Notes under the pieces: generated by a model
Seen by the model: only the letters and a program-made list of their open reading frames with translations
What the model was told of the DNA's origin: nothing
The model's database searches: none
Program-made: the position numbers and the translations under genes
Shown: in pieces, positions 18,454 to 27,379 of the stretch
Layout: each line of letters opens with the position of its first letter
Position numbering within the stretch: the stretch's first letter is position 1
Assembly (NCBI RefSeq): GCF_030700245.1
Contig: NZ_JAUYZI010000015.1
Span: 57,372 to 121,371, forward strand
Source of the DNA: Methylobacterium amylolyticum
Lineage (GTDB): Bacteria; Pseudomonadota; Alphaproteobacteria; Rhizobiales; Beijerinckiaceae
Direction: 5' to 3'
Length of the DNA: 64,000 nucleotides

Positions 18454-19503
18454 ATGGCGACGGTAGCGGTCGGAACCCCCCTCGACGTCTATCTCTCCGA
18501 GGCGGTGGCGGCGCGGCCGGCGCTGAAGGACGCCGCGGCCACGATCGCGGCCATCGCCGCGGCGGCGGTGGACATCAGCGAGGTGATCGGCCGCGGCGCG
18601 CTCGGCGGCGACCTCGCGGCCACCGGCGAGACCAACAGCGACGGCGACGTCCAGAAGGCGCTGGACGTGATCGCCCACGAGCGGGTCACCGAGGCCCTGC
18701 GCGGCGCCCCCGTCGCCTTCGTCGCCTCGGAGGAGGCCGACGCGGTGATGGTGCTCGACGCCGGAGCGCCGCTGGCCGTGGCGATCGACCCGCTCGACGG
18801 CTCGTCGAACATCGGCGTCAACATGGCGGTCGGCACCGTGTTCGGCATCCGCCCGGCGGTGCCCGGCGACGACCACGCCGCGAGCTTCCGCACCCCCGGC
18901 AAGGATCAGGTCGCGGCGGGCTTCGTCAGCTACGGCCCGGCCACCGCCCTGATCGTGACCCTGGGGGAGGGGACCCAGAGCTTTGTCCTCGACCGGGCGG
19001 CGGGCGCCTTCCGCCTGACGAACGCGGCGATGCGCGTGCCGGAAACGGCCAAGGAATACGCGATCAACGCCTCGAACGTCCGGCACTGGGACGGCCCGAT
19101 CAAGGCCTATGTCGAGGACTGCCTGCGCGGCACGGAGGGGCCGCGCGACAAGGACTTCAACATGCGCTGGCTCGGCTCGATGGTGGCCGACATCCAGCGG
19201 GTGCTCACCCGCGGCGGCGTGTTCCTCTACCCCGGCGACAGCCGCAAGGGCTACAGCCGCGGCCGCCTGCGCCTGCTCTACGAGGCCGCCCCCATCGCCC
19301 TGCTGATCGAGCAGGCCGGCGGCGCGGCGACCGACGGCGAGGCTCGCATCCTCGACGTGGTCGCCGCCGGCGCCCACGACCGGTCGCCGCTGGTGTGCGG
19401 CTCCCGGGAGGAGGTGGCCTGCGTCGCCGCCTATCACGGCGGCGGCAAGCCCGATGCCGGCCGCTCGCCGCTGTTCGGCCAGCGCGGCCTGATGCGCTCC
19501 TAG
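18454..19503 (+). CDS. fbp: Class I fructose-1,6-bisphosphatase
   Basis: 349 residues from ATG at 18454 with GAAGGACGGG upstream. Diagnostic motifs are IDPLDGSSNIGVN (metal-binding loop), FVASEEAD, and GGVFLYPGD with the substrate-site residues. It removes the 1-phosphate of fructose-1,6-bisphosphate in gluconeogenesis or the Calvin cycle. It is first in a same-strand series fbp-prk-rpe-cbbY; prk starts 21 bp after its stop. Such linkage is the cbbF arrangement of autotrophic proteobacteria. Regulation by the divergent CbbR/QscR-like protein is expected from position. Confidence 0.93.
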   Translation: MATVAVGTPLDVYLSEAVAARPALKDAAATIAAIAAAAVDISEVIGRGALGGDLAATGETNSDGDVQKALDVIAHERVTEALRGAPVAFVASEEADAVMVLDAGAPLAVAIDPLDGSSNIGVNMAVGTVFGIRPAVPGDDHAASFRTPGKDQVAAGFVSYGPATALIVTLGEGTQSFVLDRAAGAFRLTNAAMRVPETAKEYAINASNVRHWDGPIKAYVEDCLRGTEGPRDKDFNMRWLGSMVADIQRVLTRGGVFLYPGDSRKGYSRGRLRLLYEAAPIALLIEQAGGAATDGEARILDVVAAGAHDRSPLVCGSREEVACVAAYHGGGKPDAGRSPLFGQRGLMRS

Positions 19504-19524
19504 GGCGCCTCACCGGTCGCGAGC

Positions 19525-20385
19525 ATGTCGGTTCGGCATCCCATCATCTCGGTGACCGGCTCCTCGGGGGCCGGCACCACCTCGGTGCGCAACACCTTCG
19601 AGCAGATCTTCCGGCGCGAGAGCGTGTCGGCGGTTTACATCGAGGGCGACGGCTTCCACGCCTTCGACCGGGACACGATGCGGGCGATGATGGCCCGCGA
19701 GCCGACGCTGTCGCACTTCGCGCCCCACGCCAACCTGCTGCCGGAGCTGGAGGCGGTGTTCCGCAGCTACGGCGAGGCGGGCGCCGGCCGCACCCGGCAC
19801 TACGCCCACGATGCCCACGACGCGCGGCTCTACGGCACGGCGGAGGGGACGTTCTCGGCCTGGGAGGACTTCCCCGCGGGCTCGGACCTGCTGTTCTACG
19901 AGGGCCTGCACGGCTGCGTCGTGAACGAGCAGGTCGACATCGCCCGCTACCCCGACCTCAAGATCGGCGTCGTGCCGGTGATCAACCTCGAATGGATCCA
20001 GAAGCTGCACCGGGACCGCTCATTCCGCGGCTACTCCACGGAAGCCGTCACCGACGTGATCCTGCGGCGGATGCCCGACTACGTGCAGACCATCTGCCCG
20101 CAATTCTCGTGGACCGACATCAACTTCCAGCGCGTGCCGACGGTGGACACCTCGAACCCGTTCATCGCCCGCTGGATTCCCACCGCCGACGAATCGCTGG
20201 TGGTGATCCGCTTCAAGGACCCGAAGGGGATCGACTTCTCCTACCTCGTCTCGATGATCCACGACTCGTTCATGAGCCGGGCCAACTCCATCGTCATCCC
20301 GGGCGGCAAGCTCGATCTGGCGATGCAGCTCATCCTGACGCCGATCATCATGCAGCTCGTCGAGCGGCGGCGGCGGCTCGCCTAA
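19525..20385 (+). CDS. prkB: Phosphoribulokinase
   Basis: 286 residues, the usual length of the proteobacterial octameric class. The P-loop GSSGAGTTSV is at residues 12-21. EGDGFHAFDRD and the substrate loop around HYAHD follow, with YEGLHGC as the Walker-B-like region. It phosphorylates ribulose-5-phosphate to ribulose-1,5-bisphosphate. All key regions look intact. No RuBisCO gene is present in the window. In RuBisCO-free M. extorquens the product has been reported to act as a signal for QscR rather than a carbon-fixation substrate; whether that holds here depends on the rest of the genome. A repeat (20433-20546) separates it from rpe. Confidence 0.94.
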   Translation: MSVRHPIISVTGSSGAGTTSVRNTFEQIFRRESVSAVYIEGDGFHAFDRDTMRAMMAREPTLSHFAPHANLLPELEAVFRSYGEAGAGRTRHYAHDAHDARLYGTAEGTFSAWEDFPAGSDLLFYEGLHGCVVNEQVDIARYPDLKIGVVPVINLEWIQKLHRDRSFRGYSTEAVTDVILRRMPDYVQTICPQFSWTDINFQRVPTVDTSNPFIARWIPTADESLVVIRFKDPKGIDFSYLVSMIHDSFMSRANSIVIPGGKLDLAMQLILTPIIMQLVERRRRLA

Positions 20386-20432
20386 TGGATCGCCACCCGC
20401 CCACTTGAAAGGACGGATGTCCCCACCCACCC

Positions 20433-20546
20433 CCTCATCCTGAGGTGCCCGCGTCAGCGGGCCTCGAAGGAGCCCTCCAGGGATCGCGCGGCCGGCTGGA
20501 GGGCTCCTTCGAGGCCTCCGCTGCGCTCCGGCACCTCAGGATGAGG
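20433..20546. repeat. Cloverleaf repeat, family A core without terminal repeats
   Basis: 114 bp bounded by CCTCATCCTGAGG and CCTCAGGATGAGG. It contains a long central hairpin (CCTCGAAGGA / TCCTTCGAGG with inner CTCCAG / CTGGAG) and two small side hairpins. It is closely related to the cores at 33829-33942, 50869-50982 and about 53120-53230. Here the outer CACGGTACACGACG ends and the 9-bp direct repeats of the full elements are absent. It fills most of the 223-bp space between prk and rpe and could form a strong transcript hairpin inside the operon. Confidence 0.85.
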
Positions 20547-20608
20547 AGTTTGGTGGGATCACCGATTCCTTCGCAACCTCCAGAGCCGATCCGGCTTCGA
20601 AAGCTTCC

Positions 20609-21298
20609 ATGATGCTTCCACCCGTCATCGCCCCCTCGATCCTCTCCGCCGACTTCTCGAAGCTCGCGGAGGAGACCCGCGCCGTCGACGCCGCCGGGGC
20701 CGACTGGATCCATCTCGACGTGATGGACGGGCATTTCGTGCCCAACATCACCTTCGGCCCGCCGGTGGTGAAGGCCCTGCGTCCCCACACCCAGAAGTTC
20801 TTCGACGTGCACCTGATGATCGCCCCGGCCGATCCCTACCTCGCCGCCTTCGCCGAGGCCGGGGCGGACGGCATCACCGTCCACGCCGAGGCCGGGCCCC
20901 ACATCCACCGCTCCCTCCAGACGATCCGCGATCTCGGCAAGCGCGCTGGCGTCGCGGTCAATCCCGGCACGCCCGCGGCGGCGGTCGAGCCCCTCTTGGA
21001 GATCGCCGACCTCGTGCTGGTGATGACCGTCAATCCGGGCTTCGGCGGCCAGAGCTTCCTGAAGAGCGCCCTGGAGACGGTGGCGCGGGTGCGGGCGATG
21101 ATCGCCGGGCGCGACATCCGCCTGGAGGTCGACGGCGGCATCGACGCGGAGACGGTCGCGCTCGCGAGCCGCGCCGGGGCCGACGCCTTCGTGGCCGGCA
21201 ACGCGGTGTTCGCGGGCGGTCCCGCCGCGTATGCCGAGCGCATCGCCGCGATCCGCGCGGGCGCGGAGGGCGCCTCCGGCCGCAGCCTCGCGTGCTGA
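20609..21298 (+). CDS. rpe: Ribulose-phosphate 3-epimerase
   Basis: 229 residues, TIM-barrel epimerase of normal length. Signature segments are [52 protein letters not shown] and [10 protein letters not shown], which supply the metal ligands His/Asp and the two catalytic aspartates. It interconverts ribulose-5-phosphate and xylulose-5-phosphate and so supplies the kinase substrate. ATG at 20609 is used; another ATG follows at 20612. The stop overlaps the start of cbbY by 7 bp, a sign of translational coupling. Confidence 0.95.
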   Translation: MMLPPVIAPSILSADFSKLAEETRAVDAAGADWIHLDVMDGHFVPNITFGPPVVKALRPHTQKFFDVHLMIAPADPYLAAFAEAGADGITVHAEAGPHIHRSLQTIRDLGKRAGVAVNPGTPAAAVEPLLEIADLVLVMTVNPGFGGQSFLKSALETVARVRAMIAGRDIRLEVDGGIDAETVALASRAGADAFVAGNAVFAGGPAAYAERIAAIRAGAEGASGRSLAC

Positions 21299-22038
21299 GG
21301 GCGCTGATCTTCGACGTCGACGGGACGCTCGCCGAGACCGAGGACCTGCACCGGCGCGCCTTCAACCGGGCCTTCGCGGCTCTCGGCCTGCCCTGGACCT
21401 GGGACGAGGCGCTCTACGCCGACCTCCTGAGCGTCATGGGCGGCAAGGAGCGGCTCGCCCACTACATCGACACCCGCCACGCGGGCGAGGCCGAGGCGCT
21501 GCACGCCCGCGCGGGCGAGATCCACGCCCTCAAGACCGAGGCCTACGGCGACCTCGTCGTCGCCGACGCGCTGCCCCTGCGGCCGGGCATCAAGCGGCTG
21601 ATCGCCGAGGCGCGGGCGGCGGGGGTGCTGGTCGCGGTGGCGACCACCACGAGCCCGCCGAACGTCGAGCGGCTGGTCGCCGTCAACTATCCCGCCGGGG
21701 AACGGCCGTTCGACGTGATCGCCGCCGGCGACGAGGCGACGCGCAAGAAGCCCGCCGCCGACGTGTTCGAGCTGGCGCTCGATCGGCTCGGGGTGGGGCC
21801 GGACGAGGCGGTGGCGATCGAGGACTCGGCCGCGGGGATCAGTGCCGCCCGCGCCGCCGAGCTGCCGGTGCTCGCCACCCGCAGCCGCTACACGCCGGGC
21901 CACAGCCTCGACGGCGCCTTCTCCGCGGTGTCCGACCTCGGCGAGCCGGGCGCCCCGCACCGCCACCTCGCCGGGCTGACGTGGCCCGGCGGCGTCGTGA
22001 GCCTCGACGCCCTCAGGCGCTGGCACGCGGGGGCGTGA
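21292..22038 (+). CDS. cbbY: HAD phosphatase, CbbY family
   Basis: 248 residues from GTG at 21292. The HAD motif [20 protein letters not shown] is the CbbY-specific form, with two aspartates and the ETEDLHR cap-proximal signature. [13 protein letters not shown] is motif [15 protein letters not shown] motif III and [16 protein letters not shown] motif IV. Known CbbY enzymes hydrolyse xylulose-1,5-bisphosphate, a misfire product and inhibitor of RuBisCO. In an organism without RuBisCO such an enzyme would need another substrate; turnover of ribulose-1,5-bisphosphate or a similar bisphosphate is a possibility (inference). Coupled to rpe. Confidence 0.87.
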   Translation: MLRALIFDVDGTLAETEDLHRRAFNRAFAALGLPWTWDEALYADLLSVMGGKERLAHYIDTRHAGEAEALHARAGEIHALKTEAYGDLVVADALPLRPGIKRLIAEARAAGVLVAVATTTSPPNVERLVAVNYPAGERPFDVIAAGDEATRKKPAADVFELALDRLGVGPDEAVAIEDSAAGISAARAAELPVLATRSRYTPGHSLDGAFSAVSDLGEPGAPHRHLAGLTWPGGVVSLDALRRWHAGA

Positions 22039-22040
22039 GC

Positions 22041-23108
22041 CTACCGGCGGAGGCGACGCCGCTCCGCGCGCCCTTCCGACCGCCCTTCCGACCGCCCCTC
22101 GGCCCGGCCCTGCGCCTCGGTGGCGAACAGCATCGTGCCCGCGACGACCCCGAGCGCCGCGGCGATGCCGAACTTCAGCCAGCGCGGATCGGCCGCGGCC
22201 ACCGACGGCCGGGCCCGGCGGTCGAAGCGGCCGTGGGCACCGGGATCGGTGTCCACAGGCTCGTAGAGGTTGTCGGGGCGGTTCTTCTGGGCCTGCACGT
22301 CCGTCATCTCCCCTCGGTAGCCGTGGCGGGCGAGGTAGCCGTCGATCCATCCCGGGACCAGCATCGTGCCGAGGATCGCCTTCCAGGCGGGGGCGCCGAT
22401 CCACAGCTCGCGCGGAGCGTCGAGCGCCGCCCGGTAGACATGGCGGGCGATCGCCTCCGGCTGGTAGATCGGCGGCACCGGCTCCAGCTTGCGCGGCAGC
22501 CGCGAGCGCGCCCAGTCGAATTGCGGGGTGTTGACCGCGGGAAGCTGCACCATCGTCAGCCGCACCCGGCTGCGGTCGTGCAGCAGCTCGCTGCGCAGGG
22601 AATCGACGAAGCCGCGCACCGCGGCCTTGGCGGCGCAGTAGCTCGCCTGGAGCGGGATCGAGCGGTAGGCCAGCGCCGAGCCGATATGCACGATCGTGCC
22701 CCGGTCGGCCGGCACCATGTGCCGCAGGGCGGCCAGCGTGCCGTGGACCTGGCCGAGATAGGTCACCTCGGTCGCCCGCCGGAATTCCTCCGGGCTCGTC
22801 TCCTGCACGGGGGCGTAGATCGTCACCATGGCGTTGTTGACCCACACGTCGATCCCGCCGAACCGATCCGCGAGCTCGTCCGCCGCCTGGGCCACGGCGT
22901 CGGCGTCGGCCACGTCGGCGCAGAAGGCCATCGGCCGCCCGCCGGCCCGCTCCACGTCGCGGATCGTCCCCGCGAGACCGGCCTCGCCGCGGGCGATCAG
23001 GCCGACGTTCCAGCCGTGGCGGGCGAATTCGTGCGCGATCGCCCGTCCGACGCCGGCGCTGGCGCCCGCCACCATCACGGTTCTCGTTCTCGAAACGCGG
23101 CCCGACAT
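22041..23108 (-). CDS. Short-chain dehydrogenase with C-terminal membrane anchor
   Basis: 355 residues from ATG at 23108. The SDR domain (1-240) has [13 protein letters not shown] for nucleotide binding, the NNAM variant of the NNAG motif, Ser in [10 protein letters not shown] and the catalytic YCAAK. A C-terminal extension carries a probable transmembrane helix ([17 protein letters not shown]) and then a short cationic/acidic repeat [15 protein letters not shown]. That tail is coded by tandem 12-bp units CGCCCTTCCGAC at about 22075-22105. The form resembles SDRs annotated as SDR family with DUF-type tails in Methylobacterium. Substrate unknown. It converges on cbbY with 2 bp between stops. 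Confidence 0.83.
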   Translation of the reverse strand: MSGRVSRTRTVMVAGASAGVGRAIAHEFARHGWNVGLIARGEAGLAGTIRDVERAGGRPMAFCADVADADAVAQAADELADRFGGIDVWVNNAMVTIYAPVQETSPEEFRRATEVTYLGQVHGTLAALRHMVPADRGTIVHIGSALAYRSIPLQASYCAAKAAVRGFVDSLRSELLHDRSRVRLTMVQLPAVNTPQFDWARSRLPRKLEPVPPIYQPEAIARHVYRAALDAPRELWIGAPAWKAILGTMLVPGWIDGYLARHGYRGEMTDVQAQKNRPDNLYEPVDTDPGAHGRFDRRARPSVAAADPRWLKFGIAAALGVVAGTMLFATEAQGRAEGRSEGRSEGRAERRRLRR

Positions 23109-23290
23109 CTCAGCTCCGGCGGTTGAATGGCCCGCTCCCAACGCCCGTCACGGCCGATCTTTCCCGCTCTGACGAAGCCGTGCGCGCGTTGCCTCATCGG
23201 CGGGGCGCAGTCTATGAAAACGCCAGTCCCATTCCCGCGGTGTCCGAGGCTTGGCGCCCTCCCTCGCCGCGATGCCAGAAGTCGCAACAA

Positions 23291-24037
23291 ATGGCCGGTC
23301 ATTCGCAGTTCAAGAACATCATGCACCGCAAGGGCCGGGTGGACGCGGTCCGCTCGAAGGTGTTCGGCAAGCTCGCCCGCGAGATCACGGTGGCGGCCAA
23401 GCTCGGCACGCCCGACCCGGCGATGAACCCGCGCCTGCGCGCGGCGGTGATCGCGGCCCGGGCCGAGAACATGCCCAAGGACAACATCGAGCGCGCCATC
23501 AAGAAGGCGGCCGGCGGCGAGGGCGACAACTACGAGGACATCCGCTACGAGGGCTACGGCCCCGGCGGCGCCGCGCTGATCGTCGAGGCGCAGACCGACA
23601 ACCGCAACCGCACGGCCTCGGACGTGCGCTCGGCCTTCACCAAGTCCGGCGGCACCCTGGCCGAGACCGGCGCGGTCGCCTTCATGTTCGACCGGGTCGG
23701 CGTCATCGCCTTCCCGGCCAAGGTCGCCGACGCCGACGCGATGCTGGAGGCGGCGATCGAGGCCGGCGCCGACGACGTGCGCTCCGACGAGGGCGGCCAC
23801 GAGGTCTTCTGCGCCCAGGAGGCGTACGGCGAGGTCGCCAAGGCGCTGGAGGCCCGCTTCGGCGAGCCGTCGCGCACCGGCCTGATCTGGAAGGCGCGAG
23901 ATACCATCGACGTGGACGACGAGACCGGCGAGAAGCTGGTGCGCCTCATCGAGGTGATCGAGGACCAGGACGACGTGCAGAACGTCTACGTCAACTTCGC
24001 CCTGTCCGACGCGCTGGTCGCCAAGCTGGAGGCGTGA
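23291..24037 (+). CDS. yebC: YebC/PmpR-family regulator/translation factor
   Basis: 248 residues from ATG at 23291, the standard N-terminus [15 protein letters not shown]. The conserved [25 protein letters not shown] and [14 protein letters not shown] segments of the TACO1/YebC fold are all present and length is normal. YebC proteins were described as DNA-binding regulators (for example near ruvC). More recent work assigns the family a role in translation of proline-rich stretches. There is no ruvABC next to it in this window. It converges on the AlgX/J-like gene with 18 bp between stops. Confidence 0.93.
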   Translation: MAGHSQFKNIMHRKGRVDAVRSKVFGKLAREITVAAKLGTPDPAMNPRLRAAVIAARAENMPKDNIERAIKKAAGGEGDNYEDIRYEGYGPGGAALIVEAQTDNRNRTASDVRSAFTKSGGTLAETGAVAFMFDRVGVIAFPAKVADADAMLEAAIEAGADDVRSDEGGHEVFCAQEAYGEVAKALEARFGEPSRTGLIWKARDTIDVDDETGEKLVRLIEVIEDQDDVQNVYVNFALSDALVAKLEA

Positions 24038-24055
24038 GCGGCCGCGGCGCGCGTC

Positions 24056-25042
24056 TCACCCCGGCGCGAGTTCCGCGCCGTACCGAGACTGCACGTAGGC
24101 TTCGAGATCGAAGCGGTCGTCGGGCACCTGCGCCATGAAGCGCTCGGCCACCTCCGTCAGGACCAAGTCCGGCCGCACCCGCTCGATATACGACCAGTCG
24201 AGCGACGTGCTCCAGACGAAGTGCAGCTCCCGGAAGGTCTCGGCGAGCTGGATCGTCAGCATGTACGGCATGACGTGCGAGAACGAATCGCCGAACAGCA
24301 CCACCCGGCGGGGGTCGGTCGCCCGCGCGTTCTCGTAGACGACGTTGGCGCCGACGTGGAGGGTGTGGAGCAGGCCGGCCCGCTCCCGTGCCGCCACGAT
24401 CGGGCTGGCGTAGCTCCGCACCGCGTCCCGCTGCACGAGGTAGGTGGTCGACGGCGCCCGGCGGGGCGGGTCGAAGGCGCCGCCGAGATCGCCGTCGTGA
24501 TCGTTGGCGTAGTGCGGGCGCTCGGGCAGGTCCGCGACCGGCCGTGCCCCGCAGGCGGCGCAGAGCGCGCCGTAGGCGAGGTGGCAGCCGGCGAAGGTCC
24601 AGTGGGTGTCGGTGCGGCAGTAGAGCTCGGCCGCGTCGCGGGCGGCGCGCATCGGTCCGACGAGGTCGACGCAGGTCTCCCGCCACAGCCGGCGCCGCTG
24701 CCGGTCCGCCCAGAGGGCGCGGGGACCCCGCAGCAGCGGGTGGCCGAGACGCGGCTCGCTGTGCACCAGCCGGTAGGCGGGCGAGGCGTCGGGCGCGATG
24801 CGGATCCCGTCGAGGTGGTTGTCGTAGATCACCAGCTTGTCCGGGGCGACGACGTGCCGGTAGGGGATGCCCATGGCGCGCAGGCGCCGCGCACGGGTGA
24901 GGATCAGGCTGCGCCACGCCCAGACCAGCTCGGTCGTCTCCTCGGGCCGCTCGTACTGGCCGAGCACGTCGTTCGTGCCGGTCTTCAGGAACAGCCAGCC
25001 GTCCTTGCCGACATGGACGTGGTCGGGGATGCCGGAGGTCAT
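24056..25042 (-). CDS. AlgX/AlgJ-like SGNH acetyltransferase-type protein
   Basis: 328 residues from ATG at 25042. The opening VHVGKDGWLFLKTGTNDVL, RTDTHWTFAGCHLAYGAL and VVLFGDSFSHVMPYML match the AlgX/AlgJ N-terminal SGNH-like domain, with the Ser of GDSFS and the Asp/His of DTHW as the probable catalytic set. AlgX and AlgJ O-acetylate alginate in the periplasm, but this protein shows no signal peptide in the chosen reading and no polysaccharide genes are adjacent. It may modify another glycan, or act in the cytoplasm. Divergent from ada. Confidence 0.72.
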   Translation of the reverse strand: MTSGIPDHVHVGKDGWLFLKTGTNDVLGQYERPEETTELVWAWRSLILTRARRLRAMGIPYRHVVAPDKLVIYDNHLDGIRIAPDASPAYRLVHSEPRLGHPLLRGPRALWADRQRRRLWRETCVDLVGPMRAARDAAELYCRTDTHWTFAGCHLAYGALCAACGARPVADLPERPHYANDHDGDLGGAFDPPRRAPSTTYLVQRDAVRSYASPIVAARERAGLLHTLHVGANVVYENARATDPRRVVLFGDSFSHVMPYMLTIQLAETFRELHFVWSTSLDWSYIERVRPDLVLTEVAERFMAQVPDDRFDLEAYVQSRYGAELAPG

Positions 25043-25261
25043 GGCGTGCTCGCGAGGCTGGGGATCCGATGCTGCGGGCCGTCCGTAGCGGATGGCGGCG
25101 GGCCGGATCCAGCGCCGCGCGTCTACCGCGTCCTGAACCCCGCGGGACGAATTCGGGAGCAAGGCGCGGGATGCGGGCGCTTCAGGGGCGGGGCAGGGTC
25201 GACATCAGACGGGCGCTCCGCCCGGTCACGCCTTCACGCGAGATCCGCCATGTCCCCTTCT

Positions 25262-25321
25262 GAGATGCCCCTTTCCGAAATGCCCCTTTCCGAGATGCCC
25301 CTTTCTGAGATGTCCGTTTCC
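25262..25321 (+). repeat. 15-bp tandem repeat upstream of ada
   Basis: Four units of GAGATGCCCCTTTCC (with 0-3 changes each) lie head to tail, preceded by a degenerate partial unit at 25250. In the ada frame each unit reads EMPLS and each contains an ATG. The length is a whole number of codons, so copy-number changes would not shift frame. Confidence 0.9.
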
Positions 25322-25369
25322 ACCACCTCCCTTTCCAGCGTCGGAAGCCGGCCGCATGATCGGGCAGTC

Positions 25370-26485
25370 ATGTCGCCCGCTTCCCCCCACGACCCCGTCA
25401 CCGCCGAGCGGTGGGCGGCGCTCGCCGCCCGCGACGCGCGCGCCGACGGCCGGTTCGTCTACGCGGTGCGCACCACCGGCGTGTACTGCCGCCCGAGCTG
25501 CCCCTCGCGCGCCGCCAAGCCCGAGAACGTCAGCTTCCACGCCGGGCCCGCCGAGGCCGAGGCCGCGGGCTTCCGGCCCTGCCGCCGCTGCCGCCCGGAC
25601 GAGCCGGGCTTGGCCGAGCGGCGGGCGGAGGCGGTCGCCCGCGCCTGCCGGCTGATCGACGCGGCCGAGACCCTGCCGGGCCTCGACGCCCTGGCCAAGG
25701 CCGCGGGGCTAAGCGCCTTCCACTTCCACCGGGTCTTCCGCGCCGTCACGGGGGTGACGCCCCGCGCCTACGCGGCGGCGCGCCGGGCCGCGCGGGTTGC
25801 GGACGGGCTCTCCGGCGCCGGGTCGGTGACCGAGGCGGTCTACGAGGCCGGTTACGGGGCGGCGAGCCGCTTCTACGCCGAGGCCCCGGCGCGGCTCGGC
25901 ATGGCCCCGGCCGCCTATCGCCGGGGCGGGGCGGGCGCCCGGATCCGCTTCGGCGTCGGCGCCTGCGCGCTGGGCGCGATCCTCGTGGCGGCCACGCAGA
26001 CCGGGATCTGCGCGATCCTGCTCGGAGACGACCCCGACGCCCTGACCCGCGACCTCCAGGACCGCTTCCCGAAGGCCGAGCTGACCGGCGGCGATCCCGC
26101 CTTCGAGGGGTGGATGGCCCGGGTGATCGGCCTCGTCGAGGCGCCGGGGCACGGCCACGACCTGCCGCTCGACATCGGCGGCACCGCGTTCCAGCAAAGG
26201 GTCTGGGCGGCGCTGCGCAAGATCCCCGTGGGCTCGACGGCGAGCTACGCCGATATCGCCCGGGCGATCGGCGAGCCCGGCGCTTCCCGCGCCGTCGCGC
26301 TCGCCTGCGGCGCCAACGCGCTCGCCGTGGCGATTCCCTGCCACCGGGTGGTGCGCTCGGACGGCGCCCTATCGGGCTACCGCTGGGGCGTGGCGCGCAA
26401 GCGCGACCTGCTCGCGCGCGAGCGGGCGACCCTCGGTGGGGCGGACACCGCACCCGCGGCGCGCGGGCTGTTCGACAACTTGTAG
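25370..26485 (+). CDS. ada: Bifunctional Ada: regulator and O6-methylguanine-DNA methyltransferase
   Basis: 371 residues from ATG at 25370. The N-terminal zinc domain has Cys40, Cys44, Cys71 and Cys74, with the same spacing as E. coli Ada 38/42/69/72; this supports the start. An AraC-type helix-turn-helix follows (LDALAKAAGLSAFHFHRVF). The C-terminal methyltransferase has AIPCHRVV, with Cys324 as the alkyl acceptor. Methylation of the first zinc cysteine by phosphotriesters normally turns Ada into an activator of alkylation-repair genes. An upstream in-frame ATG at 25250 would add 40 residues of EMPLS repeats; it is less likely but would be functional only in variable length. An AlkA-type glycosylase is encoded elsewhere (52130-52750). 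Confidence 0.93.
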   Translation: MSPASPHDPVTAERWAALAARDARADGRFVYAVRTTGVYCRPSCPSRAAKPENVSFHAGPAEAEAAGFRPCRRCRPDEPGLAERRAEAVARACRLIDAAETLPGLDALAKAAGLSAFHFHRVFRAVTGVTPRAYAAARRAARVADGLSGAGSVTEAVYEAGYGAASRFYAEAPARLGMAPAAYRRGGAGARIRFGVGACALGAILVAATQTGICAILLGDDPDALTRDLQDRFPKAELTGGDPAFEGWMARVIGLVEAPGHGHDLPLDIGGTAFQQRVWAALRKIPVGSTASYADIARAIGEPGASRAVALACGANALAVAIPCHRVVRSDGALSGYRWGVARKRDLLARERATLGGADTAPAARGLFDNL

Positions 26486-26493
26486 CCAAGTTG
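26476..26493. promoter_or_regulatory. Predicted GntR operator, gntR side
   Basis: CAACTT-N6-AAGTTG is a perfect 18-bp dyad overlapping the ada stop codon, 85 bp before the GntR start codon. A near copy, CAACTT-N6-AAGTAG, lies at 28064-28081 before the catabolic operon. A lone half site AAGTTG is at 26517-26522. FadR-type regulators bind short dyads of this kind, so autoregulation is inferred. Confidence 0.6.
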
Positions 26494-26577
26494 CCGAGAC
26501 AAGCCCGGCGCGTGACAAGTTGTTGACACGTTGACCGGGAGGCCGCTTCCTCCGCGCCGAACGCGTGGAGTCGCCCG

Positions 26578-27324
26578 ATGCCCTCAGCCCTGCCCGCCCG
26601 CCCGGAGGAGGCGCCGCCCGCGCCGGTCAGGCCGGCTGGGCGCGCGGACGGCATCTACCGGGCGATCCTCTCCGGCATCGGCGACGGCACCTACGCCGCC
26701 AATGCCCGGCTGCCGAGCGAGAACGACCTCGCCACCCGGTTCGGCGTGTCGCGGCCGGTGGTGCGCGCCGCCCTCGACCGCCTGCGGCAGGAGGGCGCCA
26801 TCGTCTCCCGGCAGGGCGCGGGCAGCTTCGTCAAGCCGCGGGAGGCGGCGCCGGCCCTCGGCTTCGCGCCGGTGGAGAGCATCGCCGACATCCAGCGCTG
26901 CTACGAGTTCCGCCTGACGATCGAGCCGGAAGCCGCCTTCCACGCGGCCGCCCGTCGCGACGCCGCGGCGCTGGAGCGGATCGCCGCCGCCCTCGAACTC
27001 CTGAACACCGCCACCCGGCAGGAGCAGCACCGCGACGACGCCGACTTCGCCTTCCACCACGCGATCGCCGAGGCCGCCAACAACCACTACTACGCGGCCT
27101 CGATGCGGGCCCTGCAATCGCACATCGCGGTGGGCATGAAGATCCACGGGCTGGCCCTGCTCGGGCCGAATTCCGGCCTGCGCGGCGTGCTGGAGGAGCA
27201 CCGGGGCATCTTCCTCGCCATCCGCGACGGCGATCCGGAGGCGGCGCGGGCGCGGATGGCGGCGCACGTCCGCTCCTCCCGGGACAGGTTGTTCGAGGGG
27301 CGGTTGCTCGATCTGTCGCTGTAG
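26578..27324 (+). CDS. GntR/FadR-subfamily regulator (FCD domain)
   Basis: 248 residues from ATG at 26578. The GntR winged helix is at about 25-95 (GIYRAILSGIGDGTY, LPSENDLATRFGVSRPVVRAAL). An all-helical FCD ligand domain follows, with EFRLTIEPEAAFHAA, DFAFHHAIAEAANN and the last-helix histidines in EEHRGIFLAIRDGD and AAHVRS, the usual metal-binding pattern. FCD regulators sense sugar acids, 2-hydroxyacids or related carboxylates and usually repress catabolic operons. The downstream operon of matching type (28114-33025) shares an operator-like dyad with the region before this gene, so it is the likely target. Confidence 0.9.
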   Translation: MPSALPARPEEAPPAPVRPAGRADGIYRAILSGIGDGTYAANARLPSENDLATRFGVSRPVVRAALDRLRQEGAIVSRQGAGSFVKPREAAPALGFAPVESIADIQRCYEFRLTIEPEAAFHAAARRDAAALERIAAALELLNTATRQEQHRDDADFAFHHAIAEAANNHYYAASMRALQSHIAVGMKIHGLALLGPNSGLRGVLEEHRGIFLAIRDGDPEAARARMAAHVRSSRDRLFEGRLLDLSL

Positions 27325-27379
27325 GGGCGTTGATATCCCGCGCCTTGCGCCGGAAGCGGCGAGGCGACAAGGTACGGTG

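Noticed and set aside
20433..20546. CRISPR-like look of repeated 30-bp blocks in the palindromic elements
   Set aside because: The blocks are arms of one palindrome, not direct repeats with spacers, and no cas gene is present.
26531..26917. Alternative frame at the start of the GntR gene
   Set aside because: Arg/Pro-rich shadow; the FCD regulator frame carries all family motifs.
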